A stretch of 64,000 nt of DNA from Paludibacteraceae bacterium (GTDB lineage Bacteria > Bacteroidota > Bacteroidia > Bacteroidales > Paludibacteraceae), in the NCBI GenBank assembly GCA_017450685.1, contig JAFSTB010000001.1, forward strand, positions 1 through 64,000. The letters are read 5' to 3'. Each line of letters starts with the position of its first letter. The stretch's first letter is position 1. Below, in pieces: positions 27,551 to 37,002 of the stretch. Both the position numbers and the translations under genes were made by a program. Below the pieces are notes generated by a model. The model worked only from the letters and a program-made list of their open reading frames with translations. It was not told where the DNA came from and ran no database searches.

Positions 27551-28711
27551 ATGAAACAATATAAGTACATATCCGTTATTATTCTCTGTTTGCTATCTCT
27601 TCACCCTGTCTATCTTATTGGTGTAGAGCGCACTATCCTTCTCGGTCCGAAGACGATAGGCAGAGCATGGAAAGACAACATCGTGTTGGAATCCCGCCAT
27701 TTTGCCAATGCCAAAGCAGGCGATATCCTCACCGTATATAACGACCAAGTCAAGGGCGGTGCTCAAGGTGCATTTCAAAATCCTGCCACGTGGCAAGGAG
27801 TGTCACCTGAATATGCCTATTTTGGCATCAACGGTGCGTTCAAACTAACCCTGACTGACACTATTTTAGCAATTGCTCGCACAAAAGGCATTGCCATTGG
27901 TGGTCATGACTATCGTATTCTTCGTGCCACTTTGACCGATGCTGCCGACTATCAAGAGACCATCACTTGGCGCGGACCGAGCGTGACAATGAAAGCCGAC
28001 TGGAGCGTGAGTGCTGAGATACCCGGCAAGACTTTCGCTACTCTGCGTTTAGGTGATGCCGTCTGCTTCCACCTGAGCAAATGTGAGGAAGGTGCGGCTA
28101 TGAAACTGATGGACTTCACTTGGAATAGCCTCGACCCTTCCTTAGACGGAGTGCCTGTAGGTGGCGACAGGTATATATGGCAGGTGAAAGAGAAGAGCCT
28201 GCTTCTTCAATTGCAACTGATGGGCGACGGTATGCAAACGGCAGTACGTGTAGGCGGTAAGGGCTACCGATTGGATAAGATAGGTATAGTGCAGTTCGTA
28301 GGCACGGTGAGCGACGATGTGTCTGACGCTCAACACGCACCCAAAGAATATGTCTTGCAGCCGGGCGAACTCTATCACGGCGAACACACTTTTCCTTCCG
28401 ACTGGAGCGGCAACCTTCGTCTGACGGCTGCACCCTTCCAAAAATGCACGGAAAATGATGTGCTTATTTTGTCGTACAGCATTGATACAGAAGCCGTTTC
28501 AGCAGGAATTAAGCCACAACTCTCTTTTCGTGACGGTCGCAACTGGAGCGAACTGACAGGTGCTGCCGAACCTGTTTGGTACGAACTGGACGGCACCGAC
28601 GTGGTTTATATGTTTGACCCCGTAGCATTAGACCAAGTGAAGACACGTGGCTGCATAATAACAGGCGTGGGGTTTACACTTAAACGAATAGAACTGATAT
28701 CCGCTCAATAA
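27551..28711 (+). CDS. Secreted protein with three copies of an unrecognised repeated domain
   Basis: 386 residues from the ATG at 27551; a TTG nine bases upstream is in frame. A signal peptide covers about 1-24. The rest consists of three diverged units (about residues 27-128, 136-250 and 267-384), each beta-rich and closing with a pattern such as KGIAIGGHDYRILRATL or RGCIITGVGFTLKRIELI. The same unit appears in the genes at 33739, 34698 and 40298. It starts 16 bases after the GH26 gene and ends 30 bases before susC. A surface or periplasmic mannan-binding role is inferred from context and repeat use; I know of no assigned function. Confidence 0.7.
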   Translation: MKQYKYISVIILCLLSLHPVYLIGVERTILLGPKTIGRAWKDNIVLESRHFANAKAGDILTVYNDQVKGGAQGAFQNPATWQGVSPEYAYFGINGAFKLTLTDTILAIARTKGIAIGGHDYRILRATLTDAADYQETITWRGPSVTMKADWSVSAEIPGKTFATLRLGDAVCFHLSKCEEGAAMKLMDFTWNSLDPSLDGVPVGGDRYIWQVKEKSLLLQLQLMGDGMQTAVRVGGKGYRLDKIGIVQFVGTVSDDVSDAQHAPKEYVLQPGELYHGEHTFPSDWSGNLRLTAAPFQKCTENDVLILSYSIDTEAVSAGIKPQLSFRDGRNWSELTGAAEPVWYELDGTDVVYMFDPVALDQVKTRGCIITGVGFTLKRIELISAQ

Positions 28712-28741
28712 GAAAAACATAACTTATATATTATCAATCTT

Positions 28742-31700
28742 ATGCGACAATATTTACGCCTTACTTTTCTCTTTTTATGTCTCACTTTCTTGACACTGAC
28801 CGTTTCATCTCAGACCCTCATTAGCGGTACTGTTTCAGACGGAGCATTGAAGGGTGAGCCTGCCGTGGGAGCCTCAGTGCTGGTAGTGGGCACCGGTGTC
28901 GGCACTATGACGGATACGGACGGTCAGTTCTCATTGGAAGTGCCTGATGGTAAGTTTATTCTTCAGTTCTCAATGGTGGGTTACAAGACGCAGGTGGTCA
29001 ACATACGCGGCAAAGAGCGTGTGGATGTGACCTTGCAGGAGGATACCCAAGTGATGGATGAAGTAGTGGTGGTAGGTTACGGTACGATGAAGAAGCGTGA
29101 CCTGTCGGGTTCGGTCAGTCAGATCAAGGCAGAGGACTTATTGCAGGGTGGTCAGTCGGATGTGGCTCAAGGCTTGCAAGGAAAGATAGCCGGTGTGGAT
29201 GTGCGCACTTCGGATGCTGCTCCGGGTGGCTCCACGAGCATCACTATCCGCGGTGCCAACTCGTTCACCACCTCTTCGCAACCGCTTTATATAGTGGATG
29301 GTATCCCTTACGGCACCGACCCTTATGGCGTGCCTCAGTCGGGAGCGAACGACGGACTCAATCAGTCGCAGAACCCGCTCACACTGCTCAATCCGAACGA
29401 GATAGAGAAGATAGAGGTGCTCAAAGATGCGTCGGCAACGGCTATCTACGGTTCGCGCGGTGCCAACGGCGTGGTTATTATCACCACGAAGAAAGGTAAG
29501 GAAGGTAAGCCTAAGGTGGAGATAGGCATCAAGGGCAGTCTGCAACAGATAGGCAGACGCGTGAAAGTGCTCAATGCCTACGATTATGCTATGTACCAAA
29601 ACGAGGCAGCAGCCAACTCACGCTATTATGAAGGCAGTTCCGTTAGAGACCCCTATCGCGGTGAATGGGACTACCCTTATATAGGTTCAGGATATGTCTA
29701 TACACAAGGCACTTACAACCCTGCGCCGGAAGATTTTCTACATCCGGGGTTGGTGAGCGACAAGTATGGCAATATCGACGAGGTGGCAGCAGCCGACTGG
29801 CAAAAAGAGATCTACCAATTGGGGTGGTCGCAAGAGTATAGTGCTTCCGTCAGCGGTGGTACCGACAAAGGGTATTACAATTTTTCGGGGTCATATTTAG
29901 ATCAAACAGGTATAGTTCGCAACACGGGTTATAAGCGTATTGGTCTGTCAATCAACACCGGCTGGCATCTGACTAAGTGGTTTGAGATAGGCACTTCGCA
30001 GCACTTCACTCATGCCACCACCGATTTTCAGCGCACCAATTCAGAGAACACGGGTATCATTCGTTCCTCACTCATCTTTCCTCCCACTTATGGTGTTCAC
30101 GAGCAGACGGAGCAGTTGGACGAGTTGAACTGGCTCGCGGCTAACCCCGTCAATTATGTCAATGGGGCGAAAGACCGACTCAAGCAGATCTCGTGGTTCT
30201 CGTCGTCGTATATGGAGTTTCAGATACAGCCTTGGTTGCGTCTGCGTCAGAACCTGGGCTTAGGCTATAACGATGGTCATAGGAACACCTATTATGACCG
30301 TCACACACAAGAGGGCAAGTCGCCTTACAACGGCAAAGCCGGCAAGGCAAGCAATATATGGCGTTCACTGACATCGGAGACGCTGCTCACCTTCGACCAT
30401 AAGTTCAGTGAGTTTCACACTCTTAATGCCGTGGTAGGTGCCACCTTTGAGCGTGGCAGAGGTGAGACGGAGTCCACCACCGCCACTAATTTCCCCACGG
30501 ATGCCATCAAGGATGCTTCTATGCAGTTGGCTTTGGATCGCGCCACACTGCAATCGTCATCATCCGTTCAGTCGTTGGCTTCATTCCTTGCACGCGTCAA
30601 TTATACGCTGATGGGCAAATATCTGTTCACTGCTTCTGCTCGTGTCGATGGTTCTTCTTCCTTCGCCAAGAACAACAAGTGGGCACCCTTCTTCTCCGGT
30701 GCTTTTGCATGGCGAATGATAGATGAAGACTGGATGCAGGAACAAAAAGCGTTCTCCAACTTCAAGTGGCGTGTGTCGTTTGGCGAAACTGGCAATCAGT
30801 CGATAGGAGCCTATCGCACACTGACCGTGTTCGCCGATGCCAAATATCCGTATAACGGCAACTTAGAGTCGGGTGTGGCAATGATTGACTGGCGCGGACC
30901 TACCAATCCTAACCTTCGTTGGGAGACGACCGACCAAGCCGATGCCGGTATAGACATCGGTTTTCTGAACAACCGTCTGAACCTCACTATTGACTATTAC
31001 TATAAGCGTACACGCGACCTACTGCAAAACGTGACTATACCGTCCTCTTCAGGTTTCAGTCAGATGCTGATTAACAACGGCTATGTGACCAACCAAGGTG
31101 TGGAGATCACTCTCGGAGCAGAGGTCATCCGTATGGGCGACTGGCGATGGCAGTTGGATGTCAATGTGTCGGTCAACCGCAATAAGATAGGCGGTTTGGA
31201 CGGCGACCAATATGCCACGTCGCTATGGTCGAAAGCCGACCAAGTGTTCCTGCAACGCAACGGTCACGCCATTGGTACACTGTTCGGATACAAAGAGGAC
31301 GGGTTCTTCAACACCATTGATGAGGTTAGAGCCATGGCTCAATACGCCAATCTGAGCGATGCCGATGCTCTCAAATATGTGGGTGAGATACGCTACAAAG
31401 ACCTCAACGGCGATGGTTATATCACTTCTGCCGACCGAGATATAATAGGGAACACCAATCCTGATTTCACCGGTTCACTCACCTCACAACTCAGTTGGAA
31501 AGGTCTAACTTTCTCTTTCATGCTTCAAGGTAGTTATGGCAACGATATTCTCAACTACAACCTCACCGATGTGACCATGTCCAATATCGGCAATATCACT
31601 CAGGATGCCTACCGTTCACGCTGGACAGCCGCCAATCCGTCCGGTGCTCGTTGGCCTAAAGCCACAGCCGGCTACAACCGCACTTGGTTGCTCTCCAATC

Positions 31701-31951
31701 GTTATGTGGAAGACGGGTCATACCTCAAAATCAAATACTTGACGCTGTCATACGATTGGGTTAAACCCGCCTCTTGGATAGAGAAGATCAACTTCAACTT
31801 CACTATCGGCAATGTCTATACCTTCACCAAGTATTCGTGGTTTGACCCCGATGTCAATTCCGGCGGTGCCAACCCCGCTTGCCCGGGTGTGGACAGTTAT
31901 TCCTACCCTTCGGCTCGAACCTACTCACTCGCCGTCAATTTCACCTTCTAA
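28742..31951 (+). CDS. SusC-type TonB-dependent outer-membrane transporter
   Basis: 1069 residues. Signal peptide, then a carboxypeptidase-regulatory-like domain (about 25-105; GEPAVGASVLVVGTGVG, TDTDGQFSLEV), then the plug domain with EVVVVGYGTMKKRDLSGSV and VLKDASATAIYGSRGANGV, then the 22-strand barrel ending YSLAVNFTF. It imports oligosaccharides across the outer membrane, powered by TonB, with the SusD lid. The substrate is most likely manno-oligosaccharide, from its neighbours. The susD gene follows after 12 bases. Confidence 0.97.
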   Translation: MRQYLRLTFLFLCLTFLTLTVSSQTLISGTVSDGALKGEPAVGASVLVVGTGVGTMTDTDGQFSLEVPDGKFILQFSMVGYKTQVVNIRGKERVDVTLQEDTQVMDEVVVVGYGTMKKRDLSGSVSQIKAEDLLQGGQSDVAQGLQGKIAGVDVRTSDAAPGGSTSITIRGANSFTTSSQPLYIVDGIPYGTDPYGVPQSGANDGLNQSQNPLTLLNPNEIEKIEVLKDASATAIYGSRGANGVVIITTKKGKEGKPKVEIGIKGSLQQIGRRVKVLNAYDYAMYQNEAAANSRYYEGSSVRDPYRGEWDYPYIGSGYVYTQGTYNPAPEDFLHPGLVSDKYGNIDEVAAADWQKEIYQLGWSQEYSASVSGGTDKGYYNFSGSYLDQTGIVRNTGYKRIGLSINTGWHLTKWFEIGTSQHFTHATTDFQRTNSENTGIIRSSLIFPPTYGVHEQTEQLDELNWLAANPVNYVNGAKDRLKQISWFSSSYMEFQIQPWLRLRQNLGLGYNDGHRNTYYDRHTQEGKSPYNGKAGKASNIWRSLTSETLLTFDHKFSEFHTLNAVVGATFERGRGETESTTATNFPTDAIKDASMQLALDRATLQSSSSVQSLASFLARVNYTLMGKYLFTASARVDGSSSFAKNNKWAPFFSGAFAWRMIDEDWMQEQKAFSNFKWRVSFGETGNQSIGAYRTLTVFADAKYPYNGNLESGVAMIDWRGPTNPNLRWETTDQADAGIDIGFLNNRLNLTIDYYYKRTRDLLQNVTIPSSSGFSQMLINNGYVTNQGVEITLGAEVIRMGDWRWQLDVNVSVNRNKIGGLDGDQYATSLWSKADQVFLQRNGHAIGTLFGYKEDGFFNTIDEVRAMAQYANLSDADALKYVGEIRYKDLNGDGYITSADRDIIGNTNPDFTGSLTSQLSWKGLTFSFMLQGSYGNDILNYNLTDVTMSNIGNITQDAYRSRWTAANPSGARWPKATAGYNRTWLLSNRYVEDGSYLKIKYLTLSYDWVKPASWIEKINFNFTIGNVYTFTKYSWFDPDVNSGGANPACPGVDSYSYPSARTYSLAVNFTF

Positions 31952-31963
31952 ACGCTAACCACT

Positions 31964-33718
31964 ATGACACACACATATAAGACCATCATTTCCTTATCCT
32001 TAATCCTTTGTTCGGTAGTACTGGACGGTTGCAAATGGATAAAAGAGGACACCAAAGATCAGTTGGTGGCAGAGACCATCGGCGACTCAAAAGAAGATGC
32101 CTCTATGCTTGTTACCGGTGTCTATTCCAAGTGGATATACGATATGTTCTGTTGGGGCTATTTTCCTCGTATGCTGGAGTTTGATGCCGACTATATCAGC
32201 GGTCCGGACTGGCTGTTTGGCACATTCGGTGCCGGCAATTTTCAGGGTGAGACCGACTTAGTGGATATGCTATGGAAAGGTTGCTACGGGCTTATTGGTC
32301 GCGCCAATACCGCCATTCGCATCATCAACAATATGGAAAACATACCTGCTCACTACAAGAACAACTGCATAGGTGAGTTGCGTTTTCAGCGTGCATTTGC
32401 CTATTTCCTGCTTGTACGCGCCTACGGCGATATACCCATTCAACCCGAAACAGAGGAGTTCGACCGCAATCAACCACGCCGCAAAGTGACAGAGGTATAT
32501 GACTATATCATCAGCGACTTGGATCTTGCCTCACGCCTTCTATACAAGAACACTGACAGCAACTATGAGTTGGGGCATGTCAGTGCCGGTTCGGCAGCCG
32601 GACTGTTAGCCAAGGTATATGCCACGGAAGCAGCCTGCGCCATGCCGGCAGGGGAAGAGGTGGTGGTGCGTACAGGTGCTCCCTACACCACCGACGGAAA
32701 CGGTAACCGCCGTTATGCCGACTTGAAGACAGTCACATTGCAGAAGAAAGTGGTGGCCGGATACGAGAGACTCGACTATATGCAACTGTGGCAACAAGCA
32801 GCCGACTGGGCAGAAGCCGTGATGGACGGCACCTTCGGCACTTACACATTGTTGGACTATGATAACCTCTGGAAAAAAGCCTACTCACTGGAATCGGAGT
32901 TCCTCTTCTCGATAGGTACAGTCAGCGGCGATGCCACCTATAAGACCTCCGTACATACACAATATGAGGGATATATGACTGTTTCGGGTTCCGACTATAT
33001 ACAGTCGGGCGGTTGGATTGGTTGCACACGCCATTGGTACGACCTCTTCGAACACGATGACTATCGTATTACCAAAGGTGTTCGCCACCGCTGGAGAGTA
33101 TATACACAGCAAGCGTCCAACAGCGGATTCTACTACCCTTACGACGACGAATATACGATAATGGCAACAGGCAGGAACCTCAATGGCGACTGGGTGAAAG
33201 ACCCTTCGGGTATATATGCCGACGGAATCAACTATTACTATTCGGCTGATGCTCAATGTCTTGCGTTCACCACCAAGTATGAAGACGTGTCGAACGATGC
33301 TATTGATAATGCCGATGCCAACTGGCCTTTCCTTCGTTTGGCTGACGTTATTCTCATCTATGCCGAAGCATTGAATGAGTTGGATAAGGCAGGTGATGCT
33401 ATGCGTGAGTTGAACAGAGTGCGTGAGCGCAGCAATGCTTCGCGTGCTTCTATGGGTGGCAATAACGCTCTCTCCACCAAAGTATTGCGTCGTTCCGCCA
33501 TCTTAGAAGAACGCGCCAAAGAGTTGGCTTGTGAGGGTGACCGGCGTTGGGATCTCATTCGCTGGGGCATATACCTTGATGCAATGAACGCTATAGGCGG
33601 CACTGACGATGGAGGTGTACAGAAAAACAGAACAGAGCGTAACCTGCTCTTCCCTATCCCTCAACAAGAGATAAACACCAATACCGCTATCAACGCTAAT
33701 AATACAGGATGGCAATAA
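31964..33718 (+). CDS. SusD-type outer-membrane lipoprotein
   Basis: 584 residues with lipobox VLDGC (Cys23). The body has the SusD/RagB pattern: GELRFQRAFAYFLLVRAYGDIP with its TPR-like helices in the first half, and WPFLRLADVILIYAEALNE, RERSNA, RAKELACEGDRRWDLIRWG and LLFPIPQQEINTN in the second. It binds glycan at the cell surface and caps the SusC barrel. It follows susC after 12 bases and precedes the repeat-domain genes. Confidence 0.97.
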   Translation: MTHTYKTIISLSLILCSVVLDGCKWIKEDTKDQLVAETIGDSKEDASMLVTGVYSKWIYDMFCWGYFPRMLEFDADYISGPDWLFGTFGAGNFQGETDLVDMLWKGCYGLIGRANTAIRIINNMENIPAHYKNNCIGELRFQRAFAYFLLVRAYGDIPIQPETEEFDRNQPRRKVTEVYDYIISDLDLASRLLYKNTDSNYELGHVSAGSAAGLLAKVYATEAACAMPAGEEVVVRTGAPYTTDGNGNRRYADLKTVTLQKKVVAGYERLDYMQLWQQAADWAEAVMDGTFGTYTLLDYDNLWKKAYSLESEFLFSIGTVSGDATYKTSVHTQYEGYMTVSGSDYIQSGGWIGCTRHWYDLFEHDDYRITKGVRHRWRVYTQQASNSGFYYPYDDEYTIMATGRNLNGDWVKDPSGIYADGINYYYSADAQCLAFTTKYEDVSNDAIDNADANWPFLRLADVILIYAEALNELDKAGDAMRELNRVRERSNASRASMGGNNALSTKVLRRSAILEERAKELACEGDRRWDLIRWGIYLDAMNAIGGTDDGGVQKNRTERNLLFPIPQQEINTNTAINANNTGWQ

Positions 33719-33738
33719 CCCTAAAAACCGTTATACAT

Positions 33739-34677
33739 ATGAAAAAACTTTCTCTATTTTTACTTTTAGTTCTTTGTTTATCAGTCTATGCTGATGAAAA
33801 AAGCGTATGGAAAGGCAGCAAAGCCATTTCTTGGAACACAGATGTCTATGCCGGTGAACAGTTTGAAACACCTGATGGTATCTTCGCGGGATTGAAGAAA
33901 GATGATGTCATCAAAGTGGCAGTAGAGGCAAAGATAGACGAACCGCAATATGTAATGACCTACAAAGCCGGTGCCGATTGGACTTGGACTGACCTTGAAG
34001 GTGTTAGTGTGTCGGAAGGGATGATGACCTACAGCGTTGCCGATGACGAGATAGCCGGTTTCATAGCCGACAGAGGTATCGTCTTTCGCGGACAAGGCTA
34101 CGATATGACTGAGATATGGGTCATTACCAACGATGAGAACAACCCCGATGATGGAAATCCCGATGACAATCAGCCTGAAGACATTGAGTATGAATACACT
34201 GATGTATGGACGGGCGATATGGCAATATCGTGGAATCAGGAAGTATATGCAGGCAGCGAGTTTGACACTTACACAGTAGAACAAGACATGCTGGCAGGCA
34301 TAGCGCAAGGTGACGAGATAAAGGTTTCATTTGCCGAAGCCATAGCAGATGCACAGTTTGCCCTGACCTATAAAGCAGGTGATGATTGGGCATGGACGGA
34401 CCTCACTATCACCCAAGGCAACGGTTGCTTCACCTACAGAGTTGCTTCTAACGAGATAGCACAAGACATTGCCGACAGAGGTATAGTGGTTCGCGGACAA
34501 GGTTACCACCTCACTGCCATCGCCATAGGCAAAGCAAAAAACACCACTGCCATAGATGAAACAAATGATGATATTTTCAATTTTAATGCACAGAGGTACA
34601 ACCTCTTAGGACAAAAAGTAGGTAAGGATTATAGGGGGATAGTTATTCTTAATGGCAAGAAGATAATGAAACAATAA
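33739..34677 (+). CDS. Secreted protein with two copies of the repeated domain
   Basis: 312 residues from the ATG at 33739, chosen because a signal peptide (LSLFLLLVLCLSVYA) starts there. Two copies of the domain lie at about 22-128 and 154-264. Each opens with VWKG or VWTG and an ISWN motif, has a W-W-T-D-L core and closes with RGIVFRGQGY or RGIVVRGQGY. A linker rich in Asp, Asn and Pro joins them. The C-terminus, YNLLGQKV then GIVILNGKKIMK, matches tails seen on many secreted Bacteroidetes proteins. Position right after susD is where surface glycan-binding proteins usually lie; that role is inferred. Confidence 0.75.
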   Translation: MKKLSLFLLLVLCLSVYADEKSVWKGSKAISWNTDVYAGEQFETPDGIFAGLKKDDVIKVAVEAKIDEPQYVMTYKAGADWTWTDLEGVSVSEGMMTYSVADDEIAGFIADRGIVFRGQGYDMTEIWVITNDENNPDDGNPDDNQPEDIEYEYTDVWTGDMAISWNQEVYAGSEFDTYTVEQDMLAGIAQGDEIKVSFAEAIADAQFALTYKAGDDWAWTDLTITQGNGCFTYRVASNEIAQDIADRGIVVRGQGYHLTAIAIGKAKNTTAIDETNDDIFNFNAQRYNLLGQKVGKDYRGIVILNGKKIMKQ

Positions 34678-34697
34678 CCATTACAACAACAATTGAT

Positions 34698-36857
34698 ATG
34701 AAACGCATTTTTAATCTTATTCTGGTCTTCTGCTTGTCGTTGAGTATGTATGCCGTCAAGCAGGTTGTATGGTCCGGCAGTCAGTCCATCTCTTACAACC
34801 AAGAGTACTACTCCGGTGTCACTCTGTTCATTTACAATCTTCAGGAAGTGGCAGAGGGTGATGTTATAGAGGTTCAGGTGAGTGCGGGTATGGAGTCGCC
34901 CACCTACGATATGCAGCGTCAAGCCGGCGGTGAGTGGTCATGGACCAGTCTCAATCCGACCGTTAATAACGGCATTATGTCATACACCGTAGAGAATGCC
35001 ACCATTGCCAAGGAGTTGGCTACTCGCGGACTTATTATCACCGGTCAAGGTTATGATATATCGAGTGTTACGTTGGTTAAGAACGGTTCGAGCGAGGTAT
35101 GGCGTACGGCAGGATATGATGTGTCCGCCAACTTCGACACATACGAGACCACTTATCTGAGCACTCTTCGTCCGGGTTATACAGTGAAGGTCTTTACCTT
35201 AGGCGGTTCACCCAAGATGCAATATAAGGTAGGTGGCGGTTGGTCATGGACCGACATTGAAGGTGTCACCACAGCCAACGGTGTGATGCGTTATACTGTC
35301 GCTTCGCCTCAGATGGACGAGTTGTTACGCACACGCGGTTTGGTGGTTTGCAACAGCGGCACTATCAACCGCATAGCCATCGAGACATCGCAAGACATAC
35401 CTCTGTGGGTAGGTTCGCAAGAGATGACGTGGAATGAGATAAGCAACTACGAACAGTATCTGACCTCTGCCTACTCCTCTTGGTTAGAGGCAGGTGACAA
35501 GATTATTATCACCATCAGTGGTACCACAGGCGATGATCGTCAGGTAGTGTTGCGCGATGGCAGCAGCCAGAACTTGCAGTCAACCACCCTTGACAACGAG
35601 GGTGCGCAGACCGTATCATTCACTCTCACAGCCGATGACATAACGGCACTTGCCGATGGTATCAAACTATCAGGTACAGGTTATACGGCTACGCAGATAA
35701 CCCTGCATAAGTCGTCCACGCAACTAACAGAGCGCACCGTATGGCAATCGGCAGGTACACCCATCTCTTGGAACCAAGAGTACTACACCGGCGGAGATAT
35801 GTACACGGTGGAAAATAATATCGATATGTCGGGTCTTGCCATAGGCGACAAGGTGCGCGTGTTTGTCAAAGCCGGTATCGACTCACCCACTTATAGCCTT
35901 CGCTCCAAGTCTAACGACGACTCGTGGAACGAGATTGACGATGCCTATTCGTCTATCGTCACCACAGCCGCTCCCACTGCAGCCGGCGAATACGGATATA
36001 TAGATATCAATCTTACGACAGCGGCAGAGGTGTCGCAGATGGTTAATCGCGGTATCTTGTTCAGAGGTCAAGGCTATGATGTTGTTGCCATCCATAAGCA
36101 GGTTAATGCATCCTTGTCGGTTAGTGACACATCCGACCCGACAGCCACCTTGGAGAGTTTGTCAGGTCTGAACGCCGCTGTTGACTTCACCATCAACCGC
36201 ACTCTCTATCGCGACGGATATTATAACACCTTGTGCTTACCTTTTGATATGAGCAGCGAACAGATAGCATCCTCGGCTCTTACCGGCGGCTCTGTCTATC
36301 GTTTCAGCAATGCTGTGGTAGCCTCTGATGGTGCAGGCGGTTATACGCTTGAGTTGCAAGTGACGGCGGTGAACGACATAGAAGCCGGTGTACCGTATCT
36401 TATTAAGTTTGCTCCGGCAGCCACCGACCTTACCTCCATCACTTTCGAGGATGTGGTTATCCGCACTTCCACCGCCTCTTCCATTGATGGCGGCGGTGTC
36501 ACCTGCTACGGTATGTTTGCTCCTACTCATCTTGATGTGGGTACGGGTGTGAATGCCTACTTGTTCCTTGGTGCGGAGAACACTCTTTACTGGCCTGCCA
36601 CTACCGACACCGAGTCGGATAAGTTGAGCGGATTCCGCGCTTATTTCCAAGTGAATACGGTGGTAGATGGCGGTAGCAGTTCACCTATCCGTCGTGGTAT
36701 GCCGGCACGCATAGTGGAAAGTAGTCAGACACCCACTTCTCTTACCACCGACATGCTCAATGAGACTAACAGTTCGCGCAAGGTGATAGAGAACGGACAA
36801 GTGGTCATTATCCGCAACGGTGTTCGTTACAGCCTTATCGGCACACGACTTGACTAA
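34698..36857 (+). CDS. Secreted protein with four copies of the repeated domain
   Basis: 719 residues. Signal peptide to about residue 19, then four units at about 22-128, 132-230, 235-338 and 347-468 with openings such as VVWSGSQSISYNQEYYSG and VWQSAGTPISWNQEYYTG and closings such as RGLIITGQGYD and RGILFRGQGYD. The last 250 residues are a different beta-rich region (YRDGYYNTLCLPFDM, VPYLIKFAP) ending VVIIRNGVRYSLIGTRL, a tail common on secreted proteins of this phylum. A second, larger surface glycan-binding protein for the SusCD system is the best inference. Confidence 0.75.
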   Translation: MKRIFNLILVFCLSLSMYAVKQVVWSGSQSISYNQEYYSGVTLFIYNLQEVAEGDVIEVQVSAGMESPTYDMQRQAGGEWSWTSLNPTVNNGIMSYTVENATIAKELATRGLIITGQGYDISSVTLVKNGSSEVWRTAGYDVSANFDTYETTYLSTLRPGYTVKVFTLGGSPKMQYKVGGGWSWTDIEGVTTANGVMRYTVASPQMDELLRTRGLVVCNSGTINRIAIETSQDIPLWVGSQEMTWNEISNYEQYLTSAYSSWLEAGDKIIITISGTTGDDRQVVLRDGSSQNLQSTTLDNEGAQTVSFTLTADDITALADGIKLSGTGYTATQITLHKSSTQLTERTVWQSAGTPISWNQEYYTGGDMYTVENNIDMSGLAIGDKVRVFVKAGIDSPTYSLRSKSNDDSWNEIDDAYSSIVTTAAPTAAGEYGYIDINLTTAAEVSQMVNRGILFRGQGYDVVAIHKQVNASLSVSDTSDPTATLESLSGLNAAVDFTINRTLYRDGYYNTLCLPFDMSSEQIASSALTGGSVYRFSNAVVASDGAGGYTLELQVTAVNDIEAGVPYLIKFAPAATDLTSITFEDVVIRTSTASSIDGGGVTCYGMFAPTHLDVGTGVNAYLFLGAENTLYWPATTDTESDKLSGFRAYFQVNTVVDGGSSSPIRRGMPARIVESSQTPTSLTTDMLNETNSSRKVIENGQVVIIRNGVRYSLIGTRLD

Positions 36858-36878
36858 AAAAACTAAACAACGAAAGAT

Positions 36879-37001
36879 ATGAAAAAGCAATATATAAGCC
36901 CTATGAGCAGCACTTTCAGTGCCACTTCCTTACAACAACTATGCTCCTCGAGCATACATCAACAGAGCATTGGCTACGGACCTCAAGCAGGAGGACGATA
37001 A
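36879..37001 (+). CDS. 40-residue mini-protein of the MKKQYISP type
   Basis: ATG AAA AAG CAA opens a 40-codon ORF (MKKQYISPMSSTFSATSL...) that ends in TAA one base before the ATG of the GH36-GH26 gene (TAAGATG), so translation is probably coupled. It begins 21 bases after the previous gene. Small ORFs starting MKKxYISP are frequent between secreted-protein genes in Prevotella-like genomes; their function is not known. The peptide has many Ser and Gln residues and no membrane segment. The coding claim rests on start, spacing and this family resemblance. Confidence 0.6.
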   Translation: MKKQYISPMSSTFSATSLQQLCSSSIHQQSIGYGPQAGGR

Positions 37002-37002
37002 G

